Assembly: GCA_015679605.1 (NCBI GenBank)
Contig: JAAAVE010000018.1
Span: 1 to 41,716 of the forward strand
Reading direction: 5' to 3'
Source of the DNA: Podila epigama
Lineage: Eukaryota; Mortierellomycota; Mortierellomycetes; Mortierellales; Mortierellaceae
DNA length: 41,716 nt
Shown: piece by piece, positions 21,179 to 32,816 of the stretch
Position numbering within the stretch: position 1 is the stretch's first letter
Layout: each line of letters starts with the position of its first letter
The notes under the pieces: generated by a model
Seen by the model: the letters and a program-made list of their open reading frames with translations, nothing else
Told to the model about the DNA's origin: nothing
Databases searched by the model: none
Program-made: the position numbers and the translations under genes

Positions 21179-23245
21179 ATGACCACTGTCACTCCCACCA
21201 TTGTTCCGCCTTCGTCCTCCTTCTTGACCCCTCCCCTCTCTCCAAAAGCCAGTGCCACAGAAATGTCTTCTCACCACAACAGTCATGGTCATGACAACAA
21301 CGACAACGACGACAACCACCTCTCTGCATCCATTCCTTCCCTCTCTGGATCAGGATTCCTCACTCCCTCCGGGTCCCCATCCCCACTCGGTCACATCCTT
21401 GTCCTCTATCACAAGGCCACTTCGGCTTTTTTACTCCGCCAACTCGCCACTGCCTACTCCACCAGTCTCGAGGCCCTAGAGCTGCTGGCCCAAACAAACC
21501 TGGACTATGGTCTGGACCAGCTTCACACCACCGACATCAACCACAACCCTGTCAGTGAAGGCACTCGCCGATCATTCTTTATCCTAAAGCAAAAGCTTTG
21601 GATCTTGCATGCCACCATCTATGGTGCTATGCTCACCGATCGAGCCGAGAACCAAAGCTCTGTCGCTCTGTCGTCGTCCACCCATGGTCGGTTCTCAAGA
21701 ACCTCTACGTCATCCTCCTCCAAGGAGAATAGTCCAGAGAAACTAGTCAAGGATCTTTGGAGACGTCTTGTGGATGACTATGGTGGTATTGAGGGCGAAG
21801 TCGATGGTCAAGTCATGGTACCCTTGTAAGTTTTTTTTTTTCTTTATTTTTCAAATCATACATTCCATCATACATTTGTCACAAGGACCAGATACCATTG
21901 ACTGAATGATTGGTGTCCATGTAAAGTGCAGCTCAGCACATAAACCTCAACCGCATCTCCAACAGTATCATCATCATCAACAAGGATCTGGATTGTCATT
22001 AGGAAGAGACATAAATCCATGAGATATACGCATGCAAATTGACCAAGGAAAAAAAAAAGATCACGGAGAATATTCTTATCCCACCAACACCATTGAACAA
22101 CACCACACTACCCTGTTGGCCCCATATCACGCCAAATCTTTATTATTATGTCAAGTTGTTTTACAAGGAGACCCTGACTGACATTTTCGCATCTGATCCC
22201 TCTTTCCTTGTGTAGTGTTCTCTTGTGCATCAACCAAAAGCTGTATGCATTGGCACGCCAGATCACAGAGGCATACTTGGCGACTCTGCCTGAGGGACTG
22301 TTGATTCATTTGGAGACTGCGGCTGGTGCACTGACGACTGCAGACTTGGTGGCCAAGGATCCATTGATGATGAATTACGAGCGACTCGTAGAACTCTATC
22401 TCATCCATGTCCTTACCAAGCTTGGCGAATGGGTGTGTGCTAATGAGTTTTTAGAGTACAATAGCGTCCTTTCAGATACCTCCAAAAAGGTAAAGCAAGC
22501 ACATTCAAACGCGAGAGTGATAGACTGTGAGATGGATACATGGACACATCAATTGAAAGCCTTGGGAACTAACAAACACCTTTTTGCAATCATTGTATAG
22601 ACCTACAGCAAGATTTTGGAAAAGTTGCATCAAAAGTCATTGCGACCAAAGAAAAAGACTCCCAAGAACACGCAACAACATCAACAAAATGAACAAACAG
22701 TACAGCAACAACAACAACCAAAGGGCGCGTCATCCATGATGACAACTGCGACATCCTCTGCTGTTTCAACCTTGGTTTCATCACCAACACTTTCATCCGC
22801 ATCATCCATGGGCTCACCATCGATGTCACACTCGTCTCTTGTGGATGAAACTTCTTCTTCTGCTGATACTGGTGTAGACAACTTGGCTTCTTCGACGAAA
22901 AGTCCATCTGAAAAATCAAAGGGTGCATCAGGCAAGAAGCAAAAGAAGAAAGGCGCAGCGTCATCGGCCTTGGCGACGACGCCGTCTTCAGCAAGGACAG
23001 CGACGGCGACGACATCGGTGACAACGCTACAGGGCAGACTATGGATCTTGGTGCAACATTATACGGCATTGCTACGGACAGCAGGGCAGCAGATGGGTCC
23101 GAACCAGTTGATGTTTGTGGTTGGATTGGTAGTTTTCCTGGCGGCATTGTCACGTAATCGAGCGCGGGCGTCGCGAGTGGTGAAGGCAGGGATGACCAAG
23201 GTGATGCAGACGATCAAGATGGGTACCACGGTGACCAGCATCTGA
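21179..23245 (+). CDS. probable Pex26-like tail-anchored peroxin
   Basis: Exons 21179-21825, 22216-22489 and 22601-23245 give 521 residues. A Ser/Pro/Asp-rich leader is followed by a helical region (LRQLATAYSTSLEALELL, FFILKQKLWILHATIYGAML) and then VLLCINQKLYALARQI and LVELYLIHVLTKLGEWVCAN. The last string resembles the conserved LYxLHVLPRLGEW-type block I associate with fungal Pex26 proteins. A low-complexity Ser/Lys linker leads to a single C-terminal membrane segment (NQLMFVVGLVVFLAAL) followed by Arg/Lys, the layout of a tail-anchored peroxisomal protein. Pex26/Pex15 anchors the Pex1-Pex6 ATPase that recycles import receptors. The family call comes from motif memory and layout, not from a search. 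The first intron is long (390 bp) and could hide an extra exon. Confidence 0.6.
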
Positions 23246-24036
23246 TAACATCCTTTGGCAGCTTTAGTGTAAAAAAAGCCAACAACCGCATAACTGATTG
23301 ATTTAAAAAATTCTTCGTTTTGTCCTTCCCCCCAAATGTGGCCTGATGTGATGTGATGTGAAGCGATGTCATGTTATGATAAAGTAGTGATATATGACCA
23401 TTTTCATTTGTGGAGTGGAGGAAGAATTTTTTTTTTTTTTGGCGGGTGAATTATCACTTTGCGTCTTTGCCAATAAGATTGAGAGAGAGTGGCCTGACCA
23501 CTTTATTTTTCTTTTTTGCTTTTCTTGCTTCCACCTTGGAATATATCTTTCTTTTCTTGGTCACAATTGGTTTGATCATCACTCACTCATTCGTTCATTC
23601 ATTCGTTCATTCATTCATTTCACACATCGAGACTCAAGCACTCTTCACACACACACACAAGCACATCTCCACACACGTTGCCCTCCGCAGCATACCATAC
23701 AACACACGCCCCTGAAAAAAAATAAAGGTTAGCCCTTTGACATGACCGTTGAACCCTTTTTTTGCCTTACCCACCCACCCCACTCTTTACTCGTTCTTGC
23801 CACCCACAAACCATTTGCTTCCTTCCACCAGTCATCAGTCTTCCTCAGACCTCGCCAACCGTCCGTAATCCTCAACCACCTCTTGTATAAAAACTACGTT
23901 CTCCTTCTCCTCCTCACGACAAAACACGAGAACAAAAATATATATTTATGCTAACAGTCGAGTCCATTCTAATATTTCAATCTTCAGGCAACAACAACAG
24001 CCAGTAATTACAGCCATTTAAAAAAAAGACAAGGGA
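23246..24036. other. intergenic spacer with ATTC repeat
   Basis: This 790-bp spacer has a run of ATTC/GTTC units at 23586-23620, CA repeats near 23645 and C/T-rich DNA before the START gene. No gene is supported. Confidence 0.5.
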
Positions 24037-26303
24037 ATGGTGGAAACGACACAATCGCCGTTGGCGATGATAGTCCTCGTCACGCCATACACACTCCTCT
24101 ACTTTGTCAATGAACGTACGTGATACATCTCTCTCTTTTGTGTCTCTTGTTTTTATTTTGTTGTTGTTGATTTTTTTGTTTCTGACAGAGCATGAACGGG
24201 TCGTATGACAACATTAGCATGAGAAAAAGAAAATATACATGCCAGACATGGACGCTATGACCATTATCCATCTGTCATAGGGTCAAAGATGAATGATTAT
24301 TGTTTTTTTAACGCCCTCTCTCTGACACACACATACACTTGTATTATCAACTCGTTTTTTTTTTTAGTGTTCCTCAATGGTATTCTGGATAAAGTACATT
24401 ATCTGTTCTTTGAACTGATATTTGTCATAGCATTCAGAAAAGTCTTTGGAATACCGGATTTGACAGAGCGGCTCTTTCCTTCATCGCCCGTCCATATCCA
24501 ACCAGCAGAGAGCGTTCAACCGTTAAAGACACATTTGGCGAAACCTCCAACACCTCGTCTTACTCAACCTCATGAGCCTTCATCATCTCAAGACAAGAGC
24601 ACCACTCAAGCTGGATGCCAGGACGAGGAAGAGGTCAATTCCGAGGACAAGGAGGATGCTGTTCTCAAGCTGCGCATCGCTCAGAAAAAGACAACAACAA
24701 TAGCAACGCAACACCATGGAAAAGACCCAAATCAGGACAACAAAAACTCGATTCAATCCTCAAAAAGGACAAAGACAACACAACTTCTCCAGTCCTCCTC
24801 ACCTTACGCAAAAGATTTGGCCACGATGGAAAAAAAGTTTTTCAGCTATTACAACGACACCGAGATTTGGGTCAAAGCATATGAACAAACATCACCATCC
24901 CTCATTGAGGTCTATCAGTTTAAAGGAAGGCCCATGTGTTACAAAATCGTTGCTGTCATGGATAACACACCTGCAGTCGTCTTTGATACCCTCTGTGACC
25001 TGGATAACCGTAGTGCTTGGGACCCCATGTGTGTCGAAGCACGCGTCGTTGAACAGATCGACGCCATCCCTGGAACAACCATCCAATACATTCGTACAAA
25101 GGCTGTCTGGCCAACCGCAAGTCGAGACACAGTAGTCTTGGGCACGGTCAAGGATTTGGTCCATGACCAATTGTTCATGGTCAATGCTAGTATCGAACAC
25201 GGTGCTACCCCGGAACGAGTCCAAGAAAAGATTGTTAGAATGGAGACGACCGTTGCAGGACATATCATCTCACCGGAGCCTGGACAACCCAACAAATCTC
25301 GACTGGTTCAGATCTTGGATGCGGATCTTAAAGGCTGGATCCCAGATAAAGTGATTCAAATGGGTAAGATTATTTTTTGTGTACATTTTCATGTGAATGC
25401 AAATGTATATGTGTATGTGTATGCTGNNNNNNNNNNNNNNNNNNTTTTTTTTTTTGTCTCTGTGACTATAATGAGACTAACCGGGTCTAACATTTTGTGG
25501 GACCATATTCATAAATGACATTAGTGTCAACAAAAGCTGTGCCAGACGGGATTCGCAACGTCAACAAACTTATCCCAACCATCAGTCCCTACAACTCTTC
25601 AAAAATCCTATCAGCCGCAGAAGCAATGAACCAACGTCAACGCGAGGCATTGAACAAGACTGGTATGACAAGGAATAGTAATGTTTTCGGACATGAGCAC
25701 GAGGAGGAGGAGGAGGAAGAACAAGATGAACATCTGCTGTCAAAGGTCGACAAAGACAATAATACTTATGATGATGATGACGATGACATTGACGCATCTC
25801 CAAAGATCAGACGAGTCCATCACCCAAGTCCAGATGAAAACAATGACAACGGCAATGACGAAGACGACAACGACAACATGAATAATAAGAACGCGACGCA
25901 TGAATTGAGGAAACGACGCGAATCAGTGAGTGAATCCACAACTCTGGCGACACTCGCGAACCGCCTGTCAGCAGTCGAATCAGAGATTGGTATGAATCGC
26001 TTGGGAGCAAAAGATCAAGTACAGCGTGGTGGACGTGGACGTGGACGTGAATGTGGAGGAAATTCCAAGGCTTTGGAAAAATTAAAAGAACCACAAAGTG
26101 CATTTGGCATCTTTTGGGAGGGCCTCAAGGAAACATTTGGATTTGGTACGAGCACGCACTCGACCTCTTCCTCTTCTTCTTTTTCTTCTAGATCATCTGG
26201 ATCTTCATCCATGGCTTCCAGCAAAGCAAACAAGGTCCTGGTGGCTGTAATTGTTGTTGCTGTTCTTGGATCAACAGCCGCTGCAAAGCTCCGGAGGCGA
26301 TGA
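24037..26303 (+). CDS. START-domain lipid-transfer protein with membrane anchors
   Basis: Exons 24037-24115, 24368-25363 and 25525-26303 give 617 residues. A hydrophobic N-terminal part (LAMIVLVTPYTLLYF, LFFELIFVIAF) precedes a polar linker. A START-like domain covers about residues 185-390 (VYQFKGRPMCYKIVAVMD, DLDNRSAWDPMCVEARVVEQ, WPTASRDTVVLGTVK, SRLVQILDADLKGWIPDKVI). A low-complexity region follows (runs of Glu, Asp, Ser), then a C-terminal hydrophobic segment (VLVAVIVVAVLGSTAAA) ending in KLRRR, as in a tail anchor. START domains bind and move sterols, phospholipids or ceramide. Anchors at both ends would suit lipid exchange at membrane contact sites, but that is inference. Intron 2 contains 18 N. 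The phase-1 join across it (ATGG|...|TGTCAACA) keeps the frame. Confidence 0.82.
25427..25444. other. assembly gap of 18 N
   Basis: Eighteen undetermined bases lie between a TGTATG repeat and a T run in intron 2 of the START gene. The true length is unknown. Confidence 0.99.
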
Positions 26304-26583
26304 ACAAAAAGAAAAAAAAATCTTTCTATATCATTCTTTACAACCCTTAGTCCTCTAATAATTTTCTTTTTGGCAGATAATGAAAAAAACTCTGTATTTT
26401 GAGCAAAAAGAATAGGATGGTATGCAGATGGAGTGGAGTAAAAGGTGAATGTTGAGAGAAAGGGGGAAAGTACGGCACAGCTAGGTCTATTACAACGAGT
26501 CGGATGAAAAAAAAAGACCCATACAAAAATGAAAAAGAAAGAAAGAAAGAACAAAAAGAGAGAGAGACTAGAGGTAAAGAAAA
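26304..26583. other. convergent spacer
   Basis: These 280 bp separate the 3' ends of the START gene and the NADH dehydrogenase gene. They are A/G-rich with GAAA repeats near 26535 and no coding sequence. Confidence 0.5.
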
Positions 26584-28671
26584 TTACTCGCGGGAAACAT
26601 CACGACCAAACACCTTGGACTTCATCCAGTCACCCACAACAAGGAAGCGATTCCGGAAGCTAAACATGTTGGAGATATACACTGAACGCCAGAACACATA
26701 GGTCGCAACACCACCCACAGAGACATTGCCGTTCAGGAAGGGCAAGTCTGCAATAGCCTTGTCCGAACCAATGTATGCCAACGATCCTTGATGCGAGTAC
26801 TCAAAGGGTGTGATCTTTCTGTTCTCGCCCTCCTCGATCCTGGCAAGGTTTTCAAATACGGAAGCCAAGTAATGACCCTGCTGCGTAGCGACCTGAGCTG
26901 TTGGTGCGTATTTCGAAAAGGTCACATCACCAATGGCATACATATCCGGCGCGCCGGCAACACGCATGTAATCATCAATGAGCAGACCACGAGGTGATGT
27001 CTGCTTATCCTTGATACGCGCCATCAGCTTGCGGGTGAGGGGACGGGGGCAGTTACCAGTGGCCCAGACGAGGAGACCGTAAGGAATCGAGACCATGTTC
27101 TTGTTAGCATCCATGACCTTGATAGCCTTGTCGCCCACTTCCTTGACCATGGTCTTGGTCAACACCTCAATCTTGTTCTGCTTAAATGTCGACTCTGTGT
27201 AGTTGATCAGCTGCGAGGAGAACATGGGGAGCACGTTGGGAAGAGCCTCGACCAAGGTAATGCGGAACTTGTCTGCCAACTCTGGGTACCAAGTCTTGAG
27301 ATCATCCTTCAAAAAGTCGTGCAACTCGGCAGCGTACTCGACTCCAGTGGGACCACCACCGACAACGACCATGTGCAACAGACGGTCAACCTCCTCGGGT
27401 GCCTGAGAGGCAAATCCTGCAGACTCGACGCAATCCATGAGACGTGTGCGGATCTTTTGGGCATCCCAAATCTCCTTCAAGAAGCAAGCAAATTCGCGAA
27501 CACCGGCCATGCCGAAAGTCTGGTTGTCAGCACCAATAGCCATCACAAGGTAATCGTAGGGAATAGTGGTGTTGGTCACAGCGCCCTTGATATCGGACAC
27601 ATCTAAATTGGTTGTGTGTTTTTGTCAATTGTTTGTTGTTTGTTGTTAGGCACAGGGAAACAAAGTATGGAGATCTGACTTTAGAATCGCCGATCTTTTT
27701 TCTTTTTTTTTTTTTTTGCTTTCTTTTTGTTCTTTTTCCTTGTCCTCTATGTGTCGGAGACTGCGGTACCAGCACTTGTGTTACATCTTGCTCCACTCGT
27801 CATTTTTTTTATGACTCGAATAAAAGTGTCATAAAAAACTATCAAGTGCCAGGTATGGACTTACCGGTAATGCTAATGGTCTTGCTCTCTGGGTCAATGT
27901 CGGTACATTCACTCTCATAAAACTTGACATTGCGGCTCTTGTGCCGGGTAATGAAACGGATTGGCTCCATAATGGATCGAAGCTCGATTGTACCAACAGT
28001 ACAGCTGGGCAACAAGGGTGTGAACAAGAAGTAGTTGCGAGGAGACACGACCATCTTGATAAAGTACATGCAAACAAAAAACATGAGAAGAAAGATTGAA
28101 CACGTCAGTAACAAAAAAAAAAAAGTCAACCTTTCGCTTCTCCCTCTTCCTCATGATTGCCAGTCAGGTTCTCATAAAATAACATACCACGTTGTAATCG
28201 TCAGTGTTAAGCTTCTTAAGGAACGAGACAGCTCCCCATCCACTGCCCAAGATAACAATGGTCCGCTTCTTGGGGTCAAATGGCTTTTGCTCTACTGGAT
28301 GACGCTTGTTGTAGATTTCTAGATCGGTCACCACAAAAAAGAAAACAGAGTGAGAATGAGTTCCCAATTGCTCTGTGATAATTGCATACCTTGAGGGTCA
28401 CTTTTTTTTTGTCCTGTCCTGTCCTGCATTCTTTAATTCCCACACACTCTAAAGGCTCATAGACATCCCAGAACATGTAAAAGACCAATCACATACCATA
28501 TGCTCCATATCCAAGAGCACCGACAGCACCGACCTGAACAATGCGCTTCAAGGCACGGAGACGAGACCAACGCTTCTTGGGTGGTGGTGATGGAGGAGGG
28601 GTAGTCTTGGAAGCAGCGGCAGCAGCGACAGAAGCACCAGAGGTAGTCGAGTTGAAGCGGGACTGGAGCAT
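26584..28671 (-). CDS. alternative NADH:ubiquinone oxidoreductase, NDE/NDI type
   Basis: Exons 28671-28497, 28318-28188, 28054-27865 and 27602-26584 give 504 residues. A Ser/Ala/Arg-rich N-terminus ([19 protein letters not shown]) fits a mitochondrial presequence, followed by a short hydrophobic stretch ([13 protein letters not shown]). The FAD-binding motif GSGWG is at residues 83-87 ([15 protein letters not shown]) and the NAD(P)H-binding motif GGGPTG at 247-252. The conserved quinone-side end is seen in [16 protein letters not shown] and the amphipathic C-terminus. No EF-hand insert is visible, so calcium control is unlikely. The enzyme feeds electrons from NADH to ubiquinone without pumping protons, on either face of the inner membrane; the side cannot be told from sequence. 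The start is the first ATG after an upstream in-frame TGA; a short 5' exon cannot be excluded. Confidence 0.93.
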
Positions 28672-28745
28672 AGCCCGAGGGGTGACTCTGGGCGTGGCAA
28701 CACGTGCCAGTTGCGCGGCTATGCATTCGGTGTAATATCAGTCGA

Positions 28746-28765
28746 GTCGTGTCGTGTCGTGTCGT
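28746..28765. repeat. GTCGT tandem repeat
   Basis: Four perfect 5-bp units followed by a variant GTTGT lie just upstream of the NADH dehydrogenase start. Confidence 0.85.
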
Positions 28766-29578
28766 GTTGTTTTTTAATGTCGTGGATGCAAACCCAACAA
28801 AACACAGAATGATGACGACATTGGACCGGAGAAAGAGAAGCACCGAGACAAAAACAAGTCCATGACGAAGGCGGTCCGCAAAGAATGGAGGAATAGAAAG
28901 AAAAGAAGACAACATGGTTAGATAGAGATTTATGTCAAAGTGAAAACATGAATGAACATGAATGATGAGAGGGATATATCGATCGGATCGGCTGTTCGTC
29001 CTTAGAGATCATTCACCGATGTATGTACAACACACACATCCACATCCACATCCATCCACACACACACACATACACACATACACGCATACACATGTATAAT
29101 TTTGCCAGCCTGCCCATTCTTCCAGCCTTTACTGCCCCCACTGCCCCCACTCCGGAGAAAATAATAACACTCTGACTTTGCAGCCGAGGCAAATAAAACT
29201 TCCTGTTATGGATCGATTGCTTATCCACTTTTGTGCTGCCCCAGTCAAAAGAGAATGAGCAGCAAAGGGAATACAAAAGTTGTGAGCACCGTAAAAAAAT
29301 GTTGTGCTGGTTAAAAAAAGTTCGCCGTCGAGAATAGATAGATAAGAGGCCAAAGGATTATGAGTGAAGTTTTTTTTTGGTGGGTGGAGAAGAATGTCCA
29401 CGTTGATCTTGAAACCAATCAAACATTTGAAGAGAAAAAAGAGTAATGTGTCTTGAGATCAATCACTGAAGGAACGCGCCATTGCAGATCTTTTAAATCC
29501 GATCGTGTTCACTCGGTCGCGAAATGTGCCCAATCAACACAAAAAAAAAAAAAAAAAAGGTGGGATTTGCTGTTCGGA

Positions 29579-29704
29579 TCAGGTAGATCCACTTTTTTTT
29601 TCTCCCACTTCTTCCGCGTAAACATGCTCCAGTCCGAATGTGTTGTTGGCGGATCGTGCCTGTTCCAGTTGTTGTAATGAAGCATTACCTCTGACAAAGG
29701 ACAT
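29579..29704 (-). CDS. weak candidate small protein or first exon
   Basis: The frame starts MSFVRGNASLQQLEQARSAN and ends after 41 residues in a run of A (KKSGST). Its composition is coding-like, whereas the surrounding DNA is low complexity, and it has a pyrimidine-rich leader. No donor or downstream exon fits well, and a frame change at the A run gives another plausible string (VDLPDPNSKSH). I do not recognise it. Confidence 0.2.
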   Translation of the reverse strand: MSFVRGNASLQQLEQARSANNTFGLEHVYAEEVGEKKSGST

Positions 29705-29889
29705 TATGAAGGTGGGGGTGTTGTGATTAGGGGGGAATGGAGTTGAAGATGAAGAATGGGAAAGAGAAGAAAATAAAAGTGGTAAAAAAGGGGGACGGGA
29801 CAGAGCAGAGGAGAGCAGGTGCGAACAGTCAGCCAAGTCAGCCAAGTCAGTCAGCTCAGTCAGTGAGCTCAGTCCAGTCCAGTCGATTG

Positions 29890-29926
29890 TCTTTGCCTTT
29901 GCCTTTGCCTTTGCCTTGCCTTTGCC
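29890..29926. repeat. TTTGCC hexamer repeat
   Basis: About six imperfect hexamers follow a stretch of GTCAG units. Confidence 0.8.
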
Positions 29927-30960
29927 ATTGTCGCTCGCTCACTCTCGACCAATGCCACCTACGTCTGAACGTATTGGCACACCATCAAACAGCGCACTCT
30001 CGTTGTTTTAGCCTTGATATACAAGACACGTCGCTCCTTGACTTGGCTTGCCATACAACTTTACACAGGCGCAATAACATTGTAACAGCAACCAACGGTA
30101 TCAACCCCACCGATCTTGTTCTTGTTCCTGCGCCATTTCACGCTTTATTTTGCCCATTCTCCTACTCTCACCTACTCTCACCTACTCTCACACACACTTG
30201 TTACTTGTGTCCTTCAAAGGCTACCGTCATCAATTCCACCATCACACATTCCCCCTCTTATCTTACACTCGACTTGACCATTTTTAGCTGTTCTGTACTC
30301 CTCTGACAAAACGACGCAACAGTCGCGTATGGGCTGATACCAAGATGCCACACAAAAAAGAACAACGGTCGGATACTCAATCGGGGCCCTGATCGGAGCC
30401 ATAAAAAAAAAGTTCATCTACATCACAGCATATTCGCCGTTATCTCTTTCCATTTCCTGTCTCTCTCATTTTTTTTTTTTTTTTTTTAAACCACAGCCTC
30501 AAAAAGTCCTGCCAGCTATAGCCAGGATGGCGTCCTCCTATAATTCTTACTCCTCCACGTGGTCCTTTTTAGAGTTGACAATAATGTCCGTACCGGTTTT
30601 GCAAAGTGATATTAGCGATCAAGTCGAATATTGACGCGTCTCTCTGTACTTGTACGTCATTTTCTCCTCACATTCTGCATCACCCACTCTAATGCATGCC
30701 AGACGCCAGTTAAAACACTGCATGGAGACTCTCACTCCACAAAAAAAGAAACGCGCCCCAGGAACGAAATTAAAGTTTCCTTCCACGAAGAACGGAAAGA
30801 AAAAAAAAGTGGGTCAAGCATGCACACACGTCCCAACAACTTGGTGTAGTATGATACGTACGTGGAGGCGAAAAAAGTCAAGGGTATTTACATTTTTTTC
30901 ATTCACACGCGTCTAGCATGATTAAGGCTACCAAAAGGAAATACAAAAAATTAGATACAA

Positions 30961-32816
30961 CTACTTCTCCCCTAAACTTGGATCATCCATGCCGGTGCAA
31001 GGCACAACAGCATCAGGTATAACCGCGTTTTGCTCCCCAAGATTCACATTCACATGCCCTATTGGAGGACCTTCCGCTGCTGCTGTCGCGAAAACTGCAC
31101 TGGCGACACATGCACGAGTATACAGTTTACTTCCATCGCCCATCTTTTCATCTTCCTTGCTCAAAGGCAAAGGCGGTGTTGTCGGCTCTTGCAATTCCGG
31201 CATGATCGCGGCGGCAGCTGATGACGATCCCGACAAGGATCCTATTGCTAACCCAGCACGGTGCCTGGCCACGAACTCTACCAAGGCCTCCCGTACATCA
31301 CTTGTCACCTGCAAAACCTCTGTTGCACTCTTGACACTAATCTGACATGTTAATTGAATCGAACTTGTGGAACAATCCGTGACCAGGAGCGCGGCATGGC
31401 GACCATCATACAAGGGATGACCTCGTGCAAACTTGAGAAACGCCTGGCGTACTCTAGGAATCGACACGCCATAATCTACAAATATCTTGCACTCTGCAAT
31501 CTGCTGTGAGCTATTCCGTGACCAATTTTGAAATATCTAACAATAGTTTTTTTTAAGGGAAAAGAAAGTAGTTTTTGTCAACATCTAAATTATCATTTGC
31601 TGAAAAAAAGAAGACATGCCTTTTTGAGCAAAATCCATAGAATACGCGCACACACACTTACATTTCCCAAGAACCATGTCAAAGGAATCACTAGTCGACG
31701 CTCGTCCTGGGTTCTCACAATCACGTATTGTGATTGAATCTCCTCGATATGGCCAACTTCTCCGTGCACTTGAACTTGGTCTTCGATCAGAAATGGTTGC
31801 GTTAAGGCAATGGTCAGCGATGCCAACGCGTTCTATTTTTTTTTTTTTTTTTGGTTTTGTTATTGTATTTTGTTATCAACAGAAATCACCAGAGGATCAG
31901 GACCTTTGTATGGGTTATTCTGTAAGAAACCGCCTACTTTGTCAAACAAAAAAAAAAAAAACGAAAAGGACCTTCCCTACCTCAATCGACGGCTTGGCCG
32001 CAAAACCCAACAACAACGCCGAAACACTGGCACTCGCCAATAGAGAAACACCCACTTGCCACGCATTCGGAAACGTCATCGCAATCCCTGCAAGTCCCAA
32101 CATCCACACCATCCCCTGAACAATCCTCGTCATCACAATGATCTGAGTCTCGACTTCCCGTGCTCGCTTTGGTTCACTGTTCTTGATATTCGAATTGATT
32201 CGCCCCACTGCTAAAGATCCACACTTGATCAACATGACAACAAAGTATGAAATCGAAAACATGAGCAAGATCACCAGGACATGGTTCAATGTCGCAAAGA
32301 CGCCGACCGGCAGCGTCAGTAGTTGTATCGTGACCAGTAGTGCGACCACTGGGAAAATGACAAACGTTGGTCTTTTACTAAGTTATCCATGGAATAGAAA
32401 GAGAAACATATGTCAAGAGTCAATGATCAGATCATGAATAACACAAATGTGGACCGGAGTAGTTCTGTTTCTTTCTTTTTTTTTTCTCTCTCTTTCTTTC
32501 TTTACCAAAACTTGACGATATCATCATCAAACTGCCAAACAGTCTTTCTCGCGATTCGAGTAAACACGAACGAGAGCCCCACATGGAGCAACATGGCGCC
32601 TACAGTCACGCCTAGGATAATGAATGCCGCTGAAACAGGCGTCTAAATCATATCGCAGGAAGCTAGCTCATCAGTGCCTGATTTTCCTTTTTGGTTTTTG
32701 AACATTTTGAAAAGACTGTATTTTCTTCATTCTTTTTTTTTTTTTTTTTTTTTTACCAGAGGTTTGGATGTCGGCACCGCTGGCGGCAAGGTAGGGATGG
32801 TTATATTAGAGTCCAT
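30961..32816 (-). CDS. MscS-family mechanosensitive channel-like protein
   Basis: Exons 32816-32757, 32642-32506, 32377-31981, 31832-31662 and 31536-30961 give 446 residues. Several N-terminal membrane segments (AFIILGVTVGAMLLHVGLSF, VIFPVVALLVTIQLL, NHVLVILLMFSISYFVVML, IVQGMVWMLGLAGIAM) lead to the pore helix region (VGVSLLASASVSALLLGFAA) and the MscS beta-domain start (KPSIENALASLTIALTQPFL, then EVGHIEEIQSQYVIVRTQD and VIPLTWFLGNIFQNWSR). The C-terminal domain ends in a Ser/Pro/Glu tail. MscS channels open under membrane tension; fungal relatives sit in ER or plasma membrane. No EF-hand is visible, unlike the Msy1/Msy2 type. All exon joins keep frame, with GT-AG introns. Confidence 0.9.

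Larger units (their letters stand above)
28672..30960. other. 2.3-kb repeat-rich gap without a confident gene
   Basis: This stretch contains GTCGT units, CA repeats (29029-29095), A and T runs, and segments built from GTCAGCCAA, TTTGCC and CTACTCTCAC units. One open frame of 189 codons on + (29737-30306) is low complexity. A 41-codon frame on - (29704-29579) is listed separately as a weak candidate. Otherwise it holds 5' flank of the NADH dehydrogenase gene and 3' flank of the channel gene. Confidence 0.5.

Noticed and set aside
24289-25518. Single open frame running through the N gap in the START gene
   Set aside because: The frame crosses unknown bases and a simple repeat; donor GGTAAGATT at 25363 and acceptor CATTAG at 25524 give a better join.
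29737-30306. 189-codon frame on +
   Set aside because: It is built from SQPSQ, LPLPLP and YSHLLSPTLTH repeats reflecting simple DNA repeats; no ordered segment.
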